A stretch of DNA of 64,000 nucleotides from Billgrantia lactosivorans (GTDB lineage Bacteria; Pseudomonadota; Gammaproteobacteria; Pseudomonadales; Halomonadaceae): the NCBI RefSeq assembly GCF_003254665.1, contig NZ_QHGY01000004.1, positions 124,001 to 188,000 on the forward strand. Reading direction: 5' to 3'. Under the pieces are notes generated by a model. It was given only the letters and a program-made list of their open reading frames with translations, was not told the DNA's origin and searched no databases. This document shows positions 47,036 to 58,579 of the stretch, one piece after another. The position numbers and the translations under genes are program-made. Numbering within the stretch: the stretch's first letter is position 1; every line of letters begins with the position of its first letter.

Positions 47036-47780
47036 CGTCGTGCTGAGCCTTGCCCACCTCAACAAGCGCTTCGGCGCCCTGCAGGCGACCCGCGACGTGT
47101 CGCTCGACCTGCGCCCGGGCGAGATCCACGCGCTGATCGGCCCCAACGGCGCCGGCAAGTCGACCCTGATCGGCCAGATCGCCGGCAGCCTCAGGCCCGA
47201 CACCGGCAGCATCGTGCTGGCCGGCCAGGAGATCACCTCGCTCAGCGTGGCCCAGCGTGCTCGACTGGGGCTGGGCCGCAGCTTCCAGATCTCGTCGCTG
47301 GCCGAACCGCTGTCGGTGAAGCGCAACGTGATGATCGCCGTGCAGGCGCTGCAGGGGCACAGCTTCCGCTTCTGGAAGCCGGTGCACCGCGACGAGAGCC
47401 TGCTGGCCCCGGCCATGGCGGCACTCGAGCGCATGGCCCTGGCACACCGCGCCGACACCGCCGTGGCCGAGCTCTCCCACGGCGAGCGGCGCCAGGTCGA
47501 GGTGGCCTGTGCCCTGGCGCTCAAGCCGCGCGTGCTGCTGCTAGACGAGCCCATGGCCGGGCTGGGCCCCGAGGGGTCGGCGCGCCTCACCGAGCTGCTC
47601 GAGGCGCTCAAGCGGGAGGTGCCGATCCTGCTGATCGAGCACGACATGGACGCCGTGTTCCGGCTCGCCGATCGCATCTCGGTGCTGGTGGACGGGGCCG
47701 TGATCGCCCACGGCGACAGCGCGACGATCCGTGCCAATCCGCAGGTCCGCGAAGCCTACCTGGGGGAGACGACATGCTGA
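47028..47780 (+). CDS. ABC importer ATPase (LivG family)
   Basis: A 250-residue ATP-binding subunit. Walker A GPNGAGKST, signature AELSHGERRQVEVA, Walker B VLLLDEPMAGLG and the switch His in LIEHDMD are all present. It powers import together with the LivF-like ATPase that follows with overlap. The LSHGE signature differs slightly from canonical LSGGQ, as is common in this subfamily. Confidence 0.94.
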   Translation: MSDVVLSLAHLNKRFGALQATRDVSLDLRPGEIHALIGPNGAGKSTLIGQIAGSLRPDTGSIVLAGQEITSLSVAQRARLGLGRSFQISSLAEPLSVKRNVMIAVQALQGHSFRFWKPVHRDESLLAPAMAALERMALAHRADTAVAELSHGERRQVEVACALALKPRVLLLDEPMAGLGPEGSARLTELLEALKREVPILLIEHDMDAVFRLADRISVLVDGAVIAHGDSATIRANPQVREAYLGETTC

Positions 47781-48454
47781 ACGTCACCGCGATCGAGACC
47801 TTCTACGGCCCCTCCCAGGCGCTGTTCGGCGTCGACCTCAGCGTCCGGTCGGGCGAGATGGTGGCGCTGATGGGGCGCAACGGCATGGGCAAGACCACCA
47901 CCATCCGCTCGATCTTCGGCCTCACCCCGGCGCGCAGCGGCAGCATCACCTTCGACGCCCACGACCTGCGGCGCCTGCCGTCGTACCGCATCGCCCAGGC
48001 CGGCCTCGGGCTGGTACCCGAGGGGCGGCGCTGTTTCCCCAATCTCACCGTGCGCGAGAACCTGATGGTCACCGCGCGCCCCGGCCACTGGACCCTGGCG
48101 CGCGTCGAGGCCCTCTTCCCGCGGCTGGCGGAACGCCGCCGCCAGCTGGCCCGCACCCTCTCGGGCGGCGAGCAGCAGATGCTCGCCATCGGCCGGGCGC
48201 TGATGACCAACCCCCGCCTGCTGGTGCTCGACGAGGCCACCGAGGGCCTGGCGCCGGTGATCCGCCAGGAGATCTGGGCCGCCATCCGCACGCTCAAGGC
48301 GCAGGGGCAGTCCACGCTGATCGTCGACAAGTCGCTCGCCGAGCTGCTGCCGCTGGCCGACCGCTGCGTCATTCTCGAGAAGGGGCGCACGGTCTGGTCC
48401 GGCGAGCCCGGCACACTCGACGATGCCACCCGCGACCGCTACCTGGGCGTATAA
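47774..48454 (+). CDS. ABC importer ATPase (LivF family)
   Basis: A 226-residue ATPase with Walker A GRNGMGKTT, signature TLSGGEQQMLAIGRAL and Walker B LLVLDEATEGLAP. The switch region has VDKSLAELLPLADRC in place of a typical His, as seen in LivF proteins (VDK in place of VEQ). It completes the five-component importer. It overlaps livG-type by seven bases. Confidence 0.94.
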   Translation: MLNVTAIETFYGPSQALFGVDLSVRSGEMVALMGRNGMGKTTTIRSIFGLTPARSGSITFDAHDLRRLPSYRIAQAGLGLVPEGRRCFPNLTVRENLMVTARPGHWTLARVEALFPRLAERRRQLARTLSGGEQQMLAIGRALMTNPRLLVLDEATEGLAPVIRQEIWAAIRTLKAQGQSTLIVDKSLAELLPLADRCVILEKGRTVWSGEPGTLDDATRDRYLGV

Positions 48455-48466
48455 GAGGAAGCCGCC

Positions 48467-48880
48467 ATGCCATTCATCACCCAGCGCAAGGTGCGCTTCC
48501 AGCACTGCGACCCGGCGGGCATCGTCTTCTACCCGCGCTACTACGAGATGCTCAACTCGGTGGTCGAGGACTATTTCGCCGAGTCGGTGGGCCACGACTT
48601 CAACCGCCTTCACGTGGAGACGCGCACCGGCGTGCCCACCGCACACATCGAGACCGATTTCCATGCCCCCAGCCGGCTGGGCGAGACGCTCACCTTCGAG
48701 CTGACGCTGCGCGACGTCGGCCGCACCAGCCTGACCCTGCGCACCGAGGTCCACTGCGGCGGCGACCCGCGCCTGACCAGCGACTCGACCCTGGTCTTCG
48801 TCGACCTGGGGAGCGGTCGCCCCCTGCCCTGGCCAGAGGCCATGCGCGCCCATTTCGCCAAGGACTGCCAACAAGGATAA
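48467..48880 (+). CDS. Acyl-CoA thioesterase (4-hydroxybenzoyl-CoA thioesterase-like)
   Basis: A 137-residue hot-dog-fold protein. The catalytic Asp15 lies in HCDPAGIVFYPRYYE, the pattern of the Pseudomonas-type 4-hydroxybenzoyl-CoA thioesterases. In this operon it may recycle CoA from stalled aromatic or alicyclic CoA esters, preventing depletion of the CoA pool. The expected homotetramer acts in the cytoplasm. 12 bases after the livF-type gene. Confidence 0.9.
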   Translation: MPFITQRKVRFQHCDPAGIVFYPRYYEMLNSVVEDYFAESVGHDFNRLHVETRTGVPTAHIETDFHAPSRLGETLTFELTLRDVGRTSLTLRTEVHCGGDPRLTSDSTLVFVDLGSGRPLPWPEAMRAHFAKDCQQG

Positions 48881-48884
48881 TCCG

Positions 48885-49301
48885 ATGAACGACGCCACCC
48901 TGCACGAGCTGCTCCACCCCTCCCACTGGAAGGCCGCCGTGGGCTACGCCAACGGCGTGCTCGCCTCCGGCCGCACGATCTTCGTCGGCGGCCAGATCGG
49001 CTGGAACGGCGACCAGGTCTTCGAGAGCGACGACTTCGCCGCCCAGGTGCACCAGGCGCTGGCCAACATCGTCGAGGTCCTGAGGGAGGCCGGCGCCGGA
49101 CCCGAGCATGTGGTACGGCTGACCTGGTACGTCACCGACAAGCGCGAGTACCTGGCGCGGCTGAAGGAGGTGGGCGCCGCCTACCGCGAGGTGATGGGCA
49201 AGCACTTCCCGGCCATGACCATGGTGCAGGTGGCCGACCTGATCGAGGACCGGGCGAAGGTGGAAATCGAGGCCACGGCGGTACTCCCCGAGGCCCGGTA
49301 G
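48885..49301 (+). CDS. YjgF/RidA-family protein, atypical
   Basis: A 138-residue YjgF/YER057c/UK114 protein (IFVGGQIGWNGDQVFESDDF, NIVEVLREAGAGPEHVVRLT, KVEIEATAV). In classical RidA an Arg (R105 in E. coli) in VARLP holds the substrate carboxylate; here the segment reads VADLIEDRAKVE, placing Asp118 there. It may belong to the YjgF branches that deaminate ring-cleavage products, such as 2-aminomuconate deaminase, rather than classical imine hydrolases. It is the last gene of the operon, four bases after the thioesterase. Confidence 0.85.
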   Translation: MNDATLHELLHPSHWKAAVGYANGVLASGRTIFVGGQIGWNGDQVFESDDFAAQVHQALANIVEVLREAGAGPEHVVRLTWYVTDKREYLARLKEVGAAYREVMGKHFPAMTMVQVADLIEDRAKVEIEATAVLPEAR

Positions 49302-49314
49302 AGGGCGATCGAGC

Positions 49315-50166
49315 TCAGCGGCCGTGGAAGGCGGCGATACGCGCAACGAAGCGACCGCCCGGCGCGTAGTGATCGAGGATCGAGAAGTGGTCGTCGCCGG
49401 GCATGAGCTCATGGCTGACCGCCGCGCCCTGGGCCTCGAGGTGCTCGGCGTGGGCCTGCATCTGGCGCGCGAACTCGACCGACTCCTCGCCGCCCGCCAC
49501 CAGCTGCACCGCCGCGGGTACCCGGCAAGGCTGAAACAGCGGGCTGTAGTCGGCGACGTCGCGCCCGGTGAGCTGCAGCTTGGGCTGCAGCCACGACCAG
49601 GGGAAGGGGCGCAGGTCGTAGAGCCCGCTGACGCATAGCGCGCCGCGGACCAGTTCGTCGGGCAGGCCGTACACGCCCGGCCAGTCGGTGGCCAGCAGCA
49701 TGGCGCAGAGATGACCGCCGGCCGAATGCCCGGAGACGCTCGGCCGCGTCGTGTCGACGCCCAACGTTTCCCCCCGGGCATGCAGCCAGGCCAGCGCGGC
49801 ACGGGCCTGGCGCACCACTTCGCCGAAGGTCACCGTGGGGCACAGCGCATAGTTGACCACTGCGACGCTGATGCCCGCCTCCACCAGTCCCTCGGCGACG
49901 AAGCCGAACTCCCGATGCCCCAGCGAACGCCAGTAGCCGCCGTGGAAGAAGACGTGCAGCGGCGCCCCCTCGTCCTCGGCGTGGTAGAGGTCCAGGCGCT
50001 CGGCGAGCGTGGGCCCGTAGGCGACATCCAGGGATACCCGGTGGCGCTCGCGCACCGCCTCGCTGCGCGCCTGCCAGCCGGCGATCAGGCCGCCCGGGTC
50101 GCGACCGCGCATGGGGTCGTACTCGCGGTCGATCGCTTCCTGGCTGGCGAAGTCGCGGTAGAGCAT
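49315..50166 (-). CDS. Kynurenine formamidase-like alpha/beta hydrolase
   Basis: A 283-residue alpha/beta hydrolase. FFHGGYWRSLG (HGGYW at 75-79) is the oxyanion-hole motif of arylformamidases, SGHSAGGHLC carries nucleophile Ser148, and the catalytic His lies in GDDHFSILDH. Such enzymes hydrolyse N-formylkynurenine or N-formylanthranilate. Anthranilate lies just one or two steps later, so its place opposite the anthranilate-type operon looks meaningful. ATG 50166 follows a strong GAGGAGG. It is convergent with the operon's last gene, only 13 bases away. It could alternatively be a carboxylesterase. Confidence 0.8.
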   Translation of the reverse strand: MLYRDFASQEAIDREYDPMRGRDPGGLIAGWQARSEAVRERHRVSLDVAYGPTLAERLDLYHAEDEGAPLHVFFHGGYWRSLGHREFGFVAEGLVEAGISVAVVNYALCPTVTFGEVVRQARAALAWLHARGETLGVDTTRPSVSGHSAGGHLCAMLLATDWPGVYGLPDELVRGALCVSGLYDLRPFPWSWLQPKLQLTGRDVADYSPLFQPCRVPAAVQLVAGGEESVEFARQMQAHAEHLEAQGAAVSHELMPGDDHFSILDHYAPGGRFVARIAAFHGR

Positions 50167-50189
50167 GCTTCCTCCTCTCGTCGGCAGGC

Positions 50190-50714
50190 TCAGGGCCTCA
50201 GCCCGCGCACGGCGCGGTACAGGATCCCCAGCGGGGCCAGCGCCAGCACGATGAAGCCGATCAGGGTCCAGCCGGGCAGCGAGATGCCGAGCAGCAGGAA
50301 GTCGATCTCGGCGCACTCGCCGGAGCCTGAGAGCACCGTGGCGACCACGTCGCGCATCGGCAGGATGTCCATCATGTAGTCGAGCCCGGGGCCGCAGCTC
50401 GGCACCTGGTCGGGCGGCAGCGACTGCAGCCACAGGTGGCGCGCGGCGACGCCGATGCCGACCCCCACCGCCGTCAGCGACAGCCCGCCGTAGACCACCG
50501 GCCCCAGCCGCCCCCGCGGGTTGTGGATCGCGGCGACGAGGAAGACTGCGGCGGCGGCGAGCACCGCCACGCGCTGGAAGATGCACAGCGGGCAGGGCTC
50601 GAGCCCGCCGATATGCTCCAGCCCCAGGGCGACCAGCATCATGAGGACAGAGAAGGCCAACCCGGCCAGGCTCCACTGGCGCACGGAAAGGCGCCGAAGT
50701 CCCGCTGCGCTCAT
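50190..50714 (-). CDS. dsbB: Disulfide bond formation protein B
   Basis: A 174-residue membrane protein reoxidising periplasmic DsbA and passing electrons to quinones. Four helices and both cysteine pairs are visible: C41-C44 (in CPLCIFQR) and C107-C134. The start overlaps the gshA stop by four bases, so both thiol-chemistry genes are coupled, an unusual but reasonable pairing. It is followed 23 bases later by the formamidase gene. Confidence 0.93.
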   Translation of the reverse strand: MSAAGLRRLSVRQWSLAGLAFSVLMMLVALGLEHIGGLEPCPLCIFQRVAVLAAAAVFLVAAIHNPRGRLGPVVYGGLSLTAVGVGIGVAARHLWLQSLPPDQVPSCGPGLDYMMDILPMRDVVATVLSGSGECAEIDFLLLGISLPGWTLIGFIVLALAPLGILYRAVRGLRP

Positions 50715-52330
50715 CGCACGCCCCCCTGACCGGCCATGACCACACGGGGCTCGCGGGCGCTGGCGAAATAGTGCTCGAGGAACTCGTCGAAGCGCTGGGT
50801 ATCGGCGGCCTCGATGTCGCGCTGCTGCTGGTGCGAAGTGCCGACCATCTGCTCGAAGGTCGCCTGCCGTGCCGGGTCGACGGGTTCGCGGCGCAGCCGC
50901 TCGGCATGCTCCTCGGCCAGGCTCAGAGTGGCCTCGACGAACTCCTCGCCGCTGGACTCCAGCCGGGCGAGCAGGCGGCCGGAGGGCGTCAGTGCCGGAT
51001 CGGCGAGCCACGGCGTGAACGCCGCCACGGCATCGGCGTGGGGGCTGCCCTGCTCCAGCGCATCGAGCACTGCGGCGGCGCGGTCGAGTTCGGCGAAGAT
51101 CTCGCCGCCCCAGTCGGCCACCGAGCGGCGCCGGCCGTCCTGCAACAGCCTCAGCGCCGGGTCGCGACCGCGCTCGACGACCAGGCGCCGGTTGTCGTCC
51201 AGCCGGTCACACTCTTCGTCGGGGATCCAGGGGCTCTCGGCGAGCAGGCACCACATCAGGAAGGTATCGATGAAGCGCAGGCGCCTCTCGTCGATGCCCA
51301 GCGTCAGGAAGGGGTCGAGGTCGAGGCAGCGCACCTCGATGTACTCGACGCCGCGCGCCTCGAGCGCCTGGCTCGGCGTCTCGTTGTGGCGGGTGACGCG
51401 CTTGGGCCGGATGTCGCTGTAGTACTCGTTCTCGATCTGCAGGATGTTGGCGTTGAGCTGCTGCCAGTCGCGCCCGTTCCTGACCCCCAGCGCCTCGTAG
51501 GCGGGCCAGGGCGTGGAAATGGCGTGGCGCAGGGTGCCGACGTAGTTGGAGAGCGAGTTGAAGCAGATCTTGAGCTGCTCCTGCACCTTGTTCTGGTAGC
51601 CGAGGTCGGACATGCGCAGGCTGGTGGCGTAGGGCGAGACCAGGGTATCGCGACCGTGTGCGTGCAGCTTGTCGGGGATGGTGCCATCCGGCAGAAAGCT
51701 GCGGTCCAGTGCCGGCGAGGCGCCGAACAGGTAGAGCAGCAGCCAGCTGTGGCGGCGGAAGTTGCGGATCAGGCCGAAGTAGCGGCTGGAGCGGTAGTCG
51801 TCGAGCGACATGTCGTCGGCAGCGTCGCGCTCGCGCAGCCGCTCCCACAGGTCGTCCGGCAGCGAGACGTTGTAGTGGATCCCGGCGATGGACTGCATGA
51901 TCCGGCCATAGCGCACGTCCAGTCCCTTGCGATAGACGTGCTTCATGGTGCCGACGTTGGAGCGGCCGTAGTCGGCGATGGTCACGCTGTCGTTGCCGTC
52001 GAGCCTGGCCGGCATGCTGGCCGGCCAGATCAGCTCGTCGCCCAGGTGGCGGTAGCTGAAGCGATGGAGGTCGGCGAGGAAGTCGACGGCGTCGCCGGGG
52101 CGGCAGTAGACCGGCGTGATGTACTCCAGCAGCGCCTCGGAGTAGTCGGTGGTGATGTGCGGGTGGGTCAGCTTCGAGCCCAGCGCGTACGGATGCGGCG
52201 TGGCGGCGATCCGCCCCCGGCGGTCGACGCGCAGCCCCTCCTTCTCGAGGCCGCGGCGAAGGCGCCCGAAGCGCCCCTGGGCCGCCATCCCGGCGAAATG
52301 CGAAACGGTGGCAGAGTATGAATCAGACAA
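50711..52330 (-). CDS. gshA: Glutamate-cysteine ligase
   Basis: A 539-residue enzyme catalysing the first step of glutathione synthesis. GLEKEGLRVDRRGRIA, LTHPHITTDYSEALLEYITP, SIAGIHYNVSLPD and the ATP-handling region EVRCLDLDPF are typical. A TTG at 52330 preceded by GGGG eight bases earlier yields MSDSYSATVSHF, which agrees in length with relatives; the ATG of MAAQGRF (residue 13) is the alternative. A non-ATG start is inferred, not proven. Confidence 0.93.
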   Translation of the reverse strand: MSDSYSATVSHFAGMAAQGRFGRLRRGLEKEGLRVDRRGRIAATPHPYALGSKLTHPHITTDYSEALLEYITPVYCRPGDAVDFLADLHRFSYRHLGDELIWPASMPARLDGNDSVTIADYGRSNVGTMKHVYRKGLDVRYGRIMQSIAGIHYNVSLPDDLWERLRERDAADDMSLDDYRSSRYFGLIRNFRRHSWLLLYLFGASPALDRSFLPDGTIPDKLHAHGRDTLVSPYATSLRMSDLGYQNKVQEQLKICFNSLSNYVGTLRHAISTPWPAYEALGVRNGRDWQQLNANILQIENEYYSDIRPKRVTRHNETPSQALEARGVEYIEVRCLDLDPFLTLGIDERRLRFIDTFLMWCLLAESPWIPDEECDRLDDNRRLVVERGRDPALRLLQDGRRRSVADWGGEIFAELDRAAAVLDALEQGSPHADAVAAFTPWLADPALTPSGRLLARLESSGEEFVEATLSLAEEHAERLRREPVDPARQATFEQMVGTSHQQQRDIEAADTQRFDEFLEHYFASAREPRVVMAGQGGVR

Positions 52331-52447
52331 GGCGTGGACCCCATGTCTCGAAGGCCGTCGACGGGCCTCCCGGTCGATGCGTGCCGGCCGCCCGTGGCGG
52401 CCGGTCATGCGGTTTGTGTCGAGAGTATGGCGAGAGCCGCTCCGGGA

Positions 52448-54814
<2,367 letters not shown>

Positions 54815-54885
54815 GGCTTCCTTGGTAGTGCGACAACGAAAGATCGCGCCAAGGTACCACAAACGCCACGCCGTCGCCGCCGCGA

Positions 54886-55137
54886 TCAGCGTCGCCAGCC
54901 GACGTCGTCCCAGAAGTGGCGGCGCGCCTCGCGAACCGCCTGCTGGCGGGTCAAACCGATATCGCGCAGCTGTCTGTCGCTGAGTTCATGCAGTTGGGCG
55001 CGCTCGCGGCGCAGCTGCAGCAGATGCTTCACGCGACGTATCCAGGTCCAAGGCAGCGAGGTGGACAGCCAGGCTCGCCGGCCGCCTTCAGGCGCAGCAC
55101 AGGATGACGAGTCGCAGCAAGTAGCGGGGGCTCTCAT
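54886..55137 (-). CDS. DUF1127 small protein with Cys-rich N-terminus
   Basis: An 83-residue protein. The C-terminal part ([18 protein letters not shown]) is the DUF1127 helix, common in small basic proteins of proteobacteria that affect RNA or phosphate metabolism. The first ~20 residues hold three Cys ([15 protein letters not shown]), unusual for the family. GGAGGAA before ATG 55137 supports this start; an ATG 21 bases upstream is the alternative. Confidence 0.8.
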   Translation of the reverse strand: MRAPATCCDSSSCAAPEGGRRAWLSTSLPWTWIRRVKHLLQLRRERAQLHELSDRQLRDIGLTRQQAVREARRHFWDDVGWRR

Positions 55138-55249
55138 GGCACACTTCCTCCAGGTCATGTCGGCAATGGAGAAAGTCTCGACGGGACGCTAGAATCAATC
55201 CAACGAATACTTCTTATAACAAGCATCACCAACCATGATGGAATCGACC

Positions 55250-56101
55250 ATGCTGCATACCATCGATCATGAGCTGCTGCGCACCTTCGTCGCCATCGTC
55301 GACCATGGCGGTTTCACCCGCGCGGCCCAGGCGGTCAATCGCACCCAGTCGGCGGTCAGCATGCAGATCAAGCGCCTCGAGGAGGACGTGATCCAGCGCC
55401 CGCTGTTCGAGCGCCAGGGGCGCCAGATGCACCTGACCAGCGAAGGCACCACGCTGCTCGGCTATGCTCGCCGGATCCTCGACCTGCAGGGAGAGGCGCT
55501 GAACCTGCTGCGTGAGCCGGAGATGGTGGGCAGGGTACGCATCGGTGTTCCCGACGACTTCGTCATGCGCTTCCTGCCCGGCATTCTCAAGTCCTTCTCA
55601 CAGACCTGGCCGCTGGTCGACGTCGAGGTGCAGTGCGCCCCCTCCTCCGAACTGCTCGGTCGTCAGCAGGGCAGCCTCGACCTCAGCATCGTGACCCGCC
55701 AGGTCGGCCAAGAGATCGGCACCATCCTGCGCCGCGAGGAGACCGTGTGGGTGGTGGCGGAAAGCCATGCCATTCATCGCCAGTCGCCGCTGCCCCTGGC
55801 ACTGTTCGAGGAACCCTGCTTCTGTCGTCAACACGCCTGCAACGCCCTGACCCGTGCCGGGCGTCCGTACCGCATTGCCTATTCGAGCCCCAGCCTGGCC
55901 ACCCTGCAGGCGGTAGTGGGCGCCGGGCTCGCCGTCTCGGCGCTGATGAAGAGCCTGGTCACACCGGGCATGCGCGTGCTTGGCGAAGCGGATGGCTTCC
56001 CCCCGCTGCCGGACGGTTCCATCGTGCTGCTGCGCTCGCCCGAAGCCACGTCTCCCGCGGTGGACGGCCTGGCCCAGCATATCGTGGAGGGGTTCAGGTA
56101 G
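55250..56101 (+). CDS. LysR family transcriptional regulator
   Basis: A 283-residue LTTR with N-terminal winged HTH (LLRTFVAIVDHGGFTRAAQA, VNRTQSAVSMQIKRLE) and a periplasmic-fold effector domain (VRIGVPDDFVMRFLPGILKS, VGAGLAVSALMKSLV). Two closely spaced ATGs (55235 and 55250) are possible; the second was kept because a GGA precedes it, neither being strong. It is divergent from the DUF1127 gene, 112 bases apart, a typical LTTR target position. Ligand unknown. The stop overlaps the msrB stop on the opposite strand by eight bases. Confidence 0.9.
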   Translation: MLHTIDHELLRTFVAIVDHGGFTRAAQAVNRTQSAVSMQIKRLEEDVIQRPLFERQGRQMHLTSEGTTLLGYARRILDLQGEALNLLREPEMVGRVRIGVPDDFVMRFLPGILKSFSQTWPLVDVEVQCAPSSELLGRQQGSLDLSIVTRQVGQEIGTILRREETVWVVAESHAIHRQSPLPLALFEEPCFCRQHACNALTRAGRPYRIAYSSPSLATLQAVVGAGLAVSALMKSLVTPGMRVLGEADGFPPLPDGSIVLLRSPEATSPAVDGLAQHIVEGFR

Positions 56102-56597
56102 CCGCCGGCACGAAGGTCAGCGCCAGGCCGTTATTGCACCAGCGCAGGCCGGTGGGCTCGGGGCCGTCGCTGAAGACATGGCCCTGATGGCCGCCGCAGC
56201 GGGCGCAGTGATACTCGCGCCGCGGCCAGACCAGGCTGAAGTCGAGCTGGCTGAGCAGATGCCCCTCGATGTGATCGAAGAAGCTCGGCCAGCCGGTGCC
56301 GGAGTCGTACTTCATGGCGCTGTCGAACAGCGGCAGGTCGCAGCCGGCACAGTGGTACTCGCCATCGCGGGTCTCCTCGTCCAGGGGGCTCGAGAACGGT
56401 GGCTCGGTGCCGTGATCGCGCAAGATCTCGAACTGCTCGGGCGTGAGGCGCTCGCGCCACTCGTCGCGTGACAGCTCGAGGCGCTCGAGACCCGGCGCCG
56501 CTTCCAGCGACAGTCGCGGGAATCCCCAACCGACGCCGGGCACGAGCCCCGCCGCCCCGCCGACACCCAGCAGCCCCAGGAAAAGACGTCGTTTCAT
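56094..56597 (-). CDS. msrB: Exported methionine sulfoxide reductase B
   Basis: A 167-residue MsrB with an N-terminal extension that looks like a signal sequence (MKRRLFLGLLGVGGAAGLVP), so it probably acts in the periplasm. The zinc ligands C83/C86 and C131/C134 are intact; catalytic Cys154 lies in LRWCNNGLAL (RYCINSASL in most). The usual reducing Cys partner region is at CAGC. It repairs methionine-R-sulfoxide. Its last codons overlap the LysR gene end, a true convergent overlap. Confidence 0.9.
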   Translation of the reverse strand: MKRRLFLGLLGVGGAAGLVPGVGWGFPRLSLEAAPGLERLELSRDEWRERLTPEQFEILRDHGTEPPFSSPLDEETRDGEYHCAGCDLPLFDSAMKYDSGTGWPSFFDHIEGHLLSQLDFSLVWPRREYHCARCGGHQGHVFSDGPEPTGLRWCNNGLALTFVPAAT

Positions 56598-56645
56598 TGG
56601 ACCCTCCCTCCTGGTCAGTCAACCGACATGCCAGGCCCACAATGA

Positions 56646-56679
56646 GAACGGGGAAGAGGCTTGCGCCCCTTCCCCGTTC
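56646..56679 (-). terminator. Hairpin between pckA and msrB
   Basis: GAACGGGGAAGAGGC and GCCCCTTCCCCGTTC form a 15-base stem with one mismatch around TTGC, 29 bases after the pckA stop. No strong U-run follows. Likely the pckA terminator. Confidence 0.6.
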
Positions 56680-56707
56680 AGACCGCCGCGGCAACCGCGG
56701 GTTCACC

Positions 56708-58264
<1,557 letters not shown>

Positions 58265-58447
58265 GTCGTTTCCTGGGCCTTGCGGCCGGTTCTCTCTCGT
58301 GTGCCAGGCGTCGTACGCCGTTGCGTTGCATTTCCGATCGTCCGTGTGCGGATGAATGCCGTCTTGTCGTCAGGCGATCGGCCTTGAGGCGGCGCCATTA
58401 TGGCAAAAAGGGGGCCGCCAGGAAACGTTAACTTTGACCGAAGTTCT

Positions 58448-58462
58448 TGTAGTTTTACTACT
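58448..58462 (-). promoter_or_regulatory. HexR-like operator upstream of pckA
   Basis: TGTAGTTTTACTACT is a near-perfect 15-base palindrome, one end base off TGTAGTTTTACTACA. The known HexR motif in gammaproteobacteria is about TGTARTWWWAYTACA, and pckA belongs to HexR regulons there. It lies about 45 bases upstream of a CATAAT hexamer, which would suit activation. HexR itself is not in the window. Confidence 0.5.
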
Positions 58463-58529
58463 ACATCGAGGCATATCGCCGCAGGTTGACGTTGATCGGA
58501 CTTGTGCATTGCAGCAATTCCAGGCACAC

Positions 58530-58560
58530 GCACGAGCCCCCCCCCCGGGGCGCCTCGTGC
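58530..58560 (-). terminator. Hairpin with ten-C run after hslO
   Basis: GCACGAG and CTCGTGC arms enclose C10-GGGG-CG. It lies 20-50 bases past the hslO stop. No U-run follows, and the homopolymer is liable to length change or sequencing error. Confidence 0.4.
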
Positions 58561-58579
58561 GCTCCCGCGGGTGCCGGCC

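Larger units (their letters stand above)
58265..58579. other. 315-base intergenic region: pckA promoter and hslO terminator
   Basis: No gene is visible. It holds a HexR-like palindrome (58448-58462), an AT-rich block with a CATAAT -10-like hexamer on the minus strand (58397-58402), a hairpin with a ten-base C run (58530-58560) and the pckA leader. An antisense open frame here has no ribosome site and no family match. Confidence 0.6.

Noticed and set aside
45962..47737. A 591-codon minus-strand frame
   Set aside because: Antisense to the livM/livG-type genes and rich in Ser/Arg or His/Gln repeats, as expected for a shadow.
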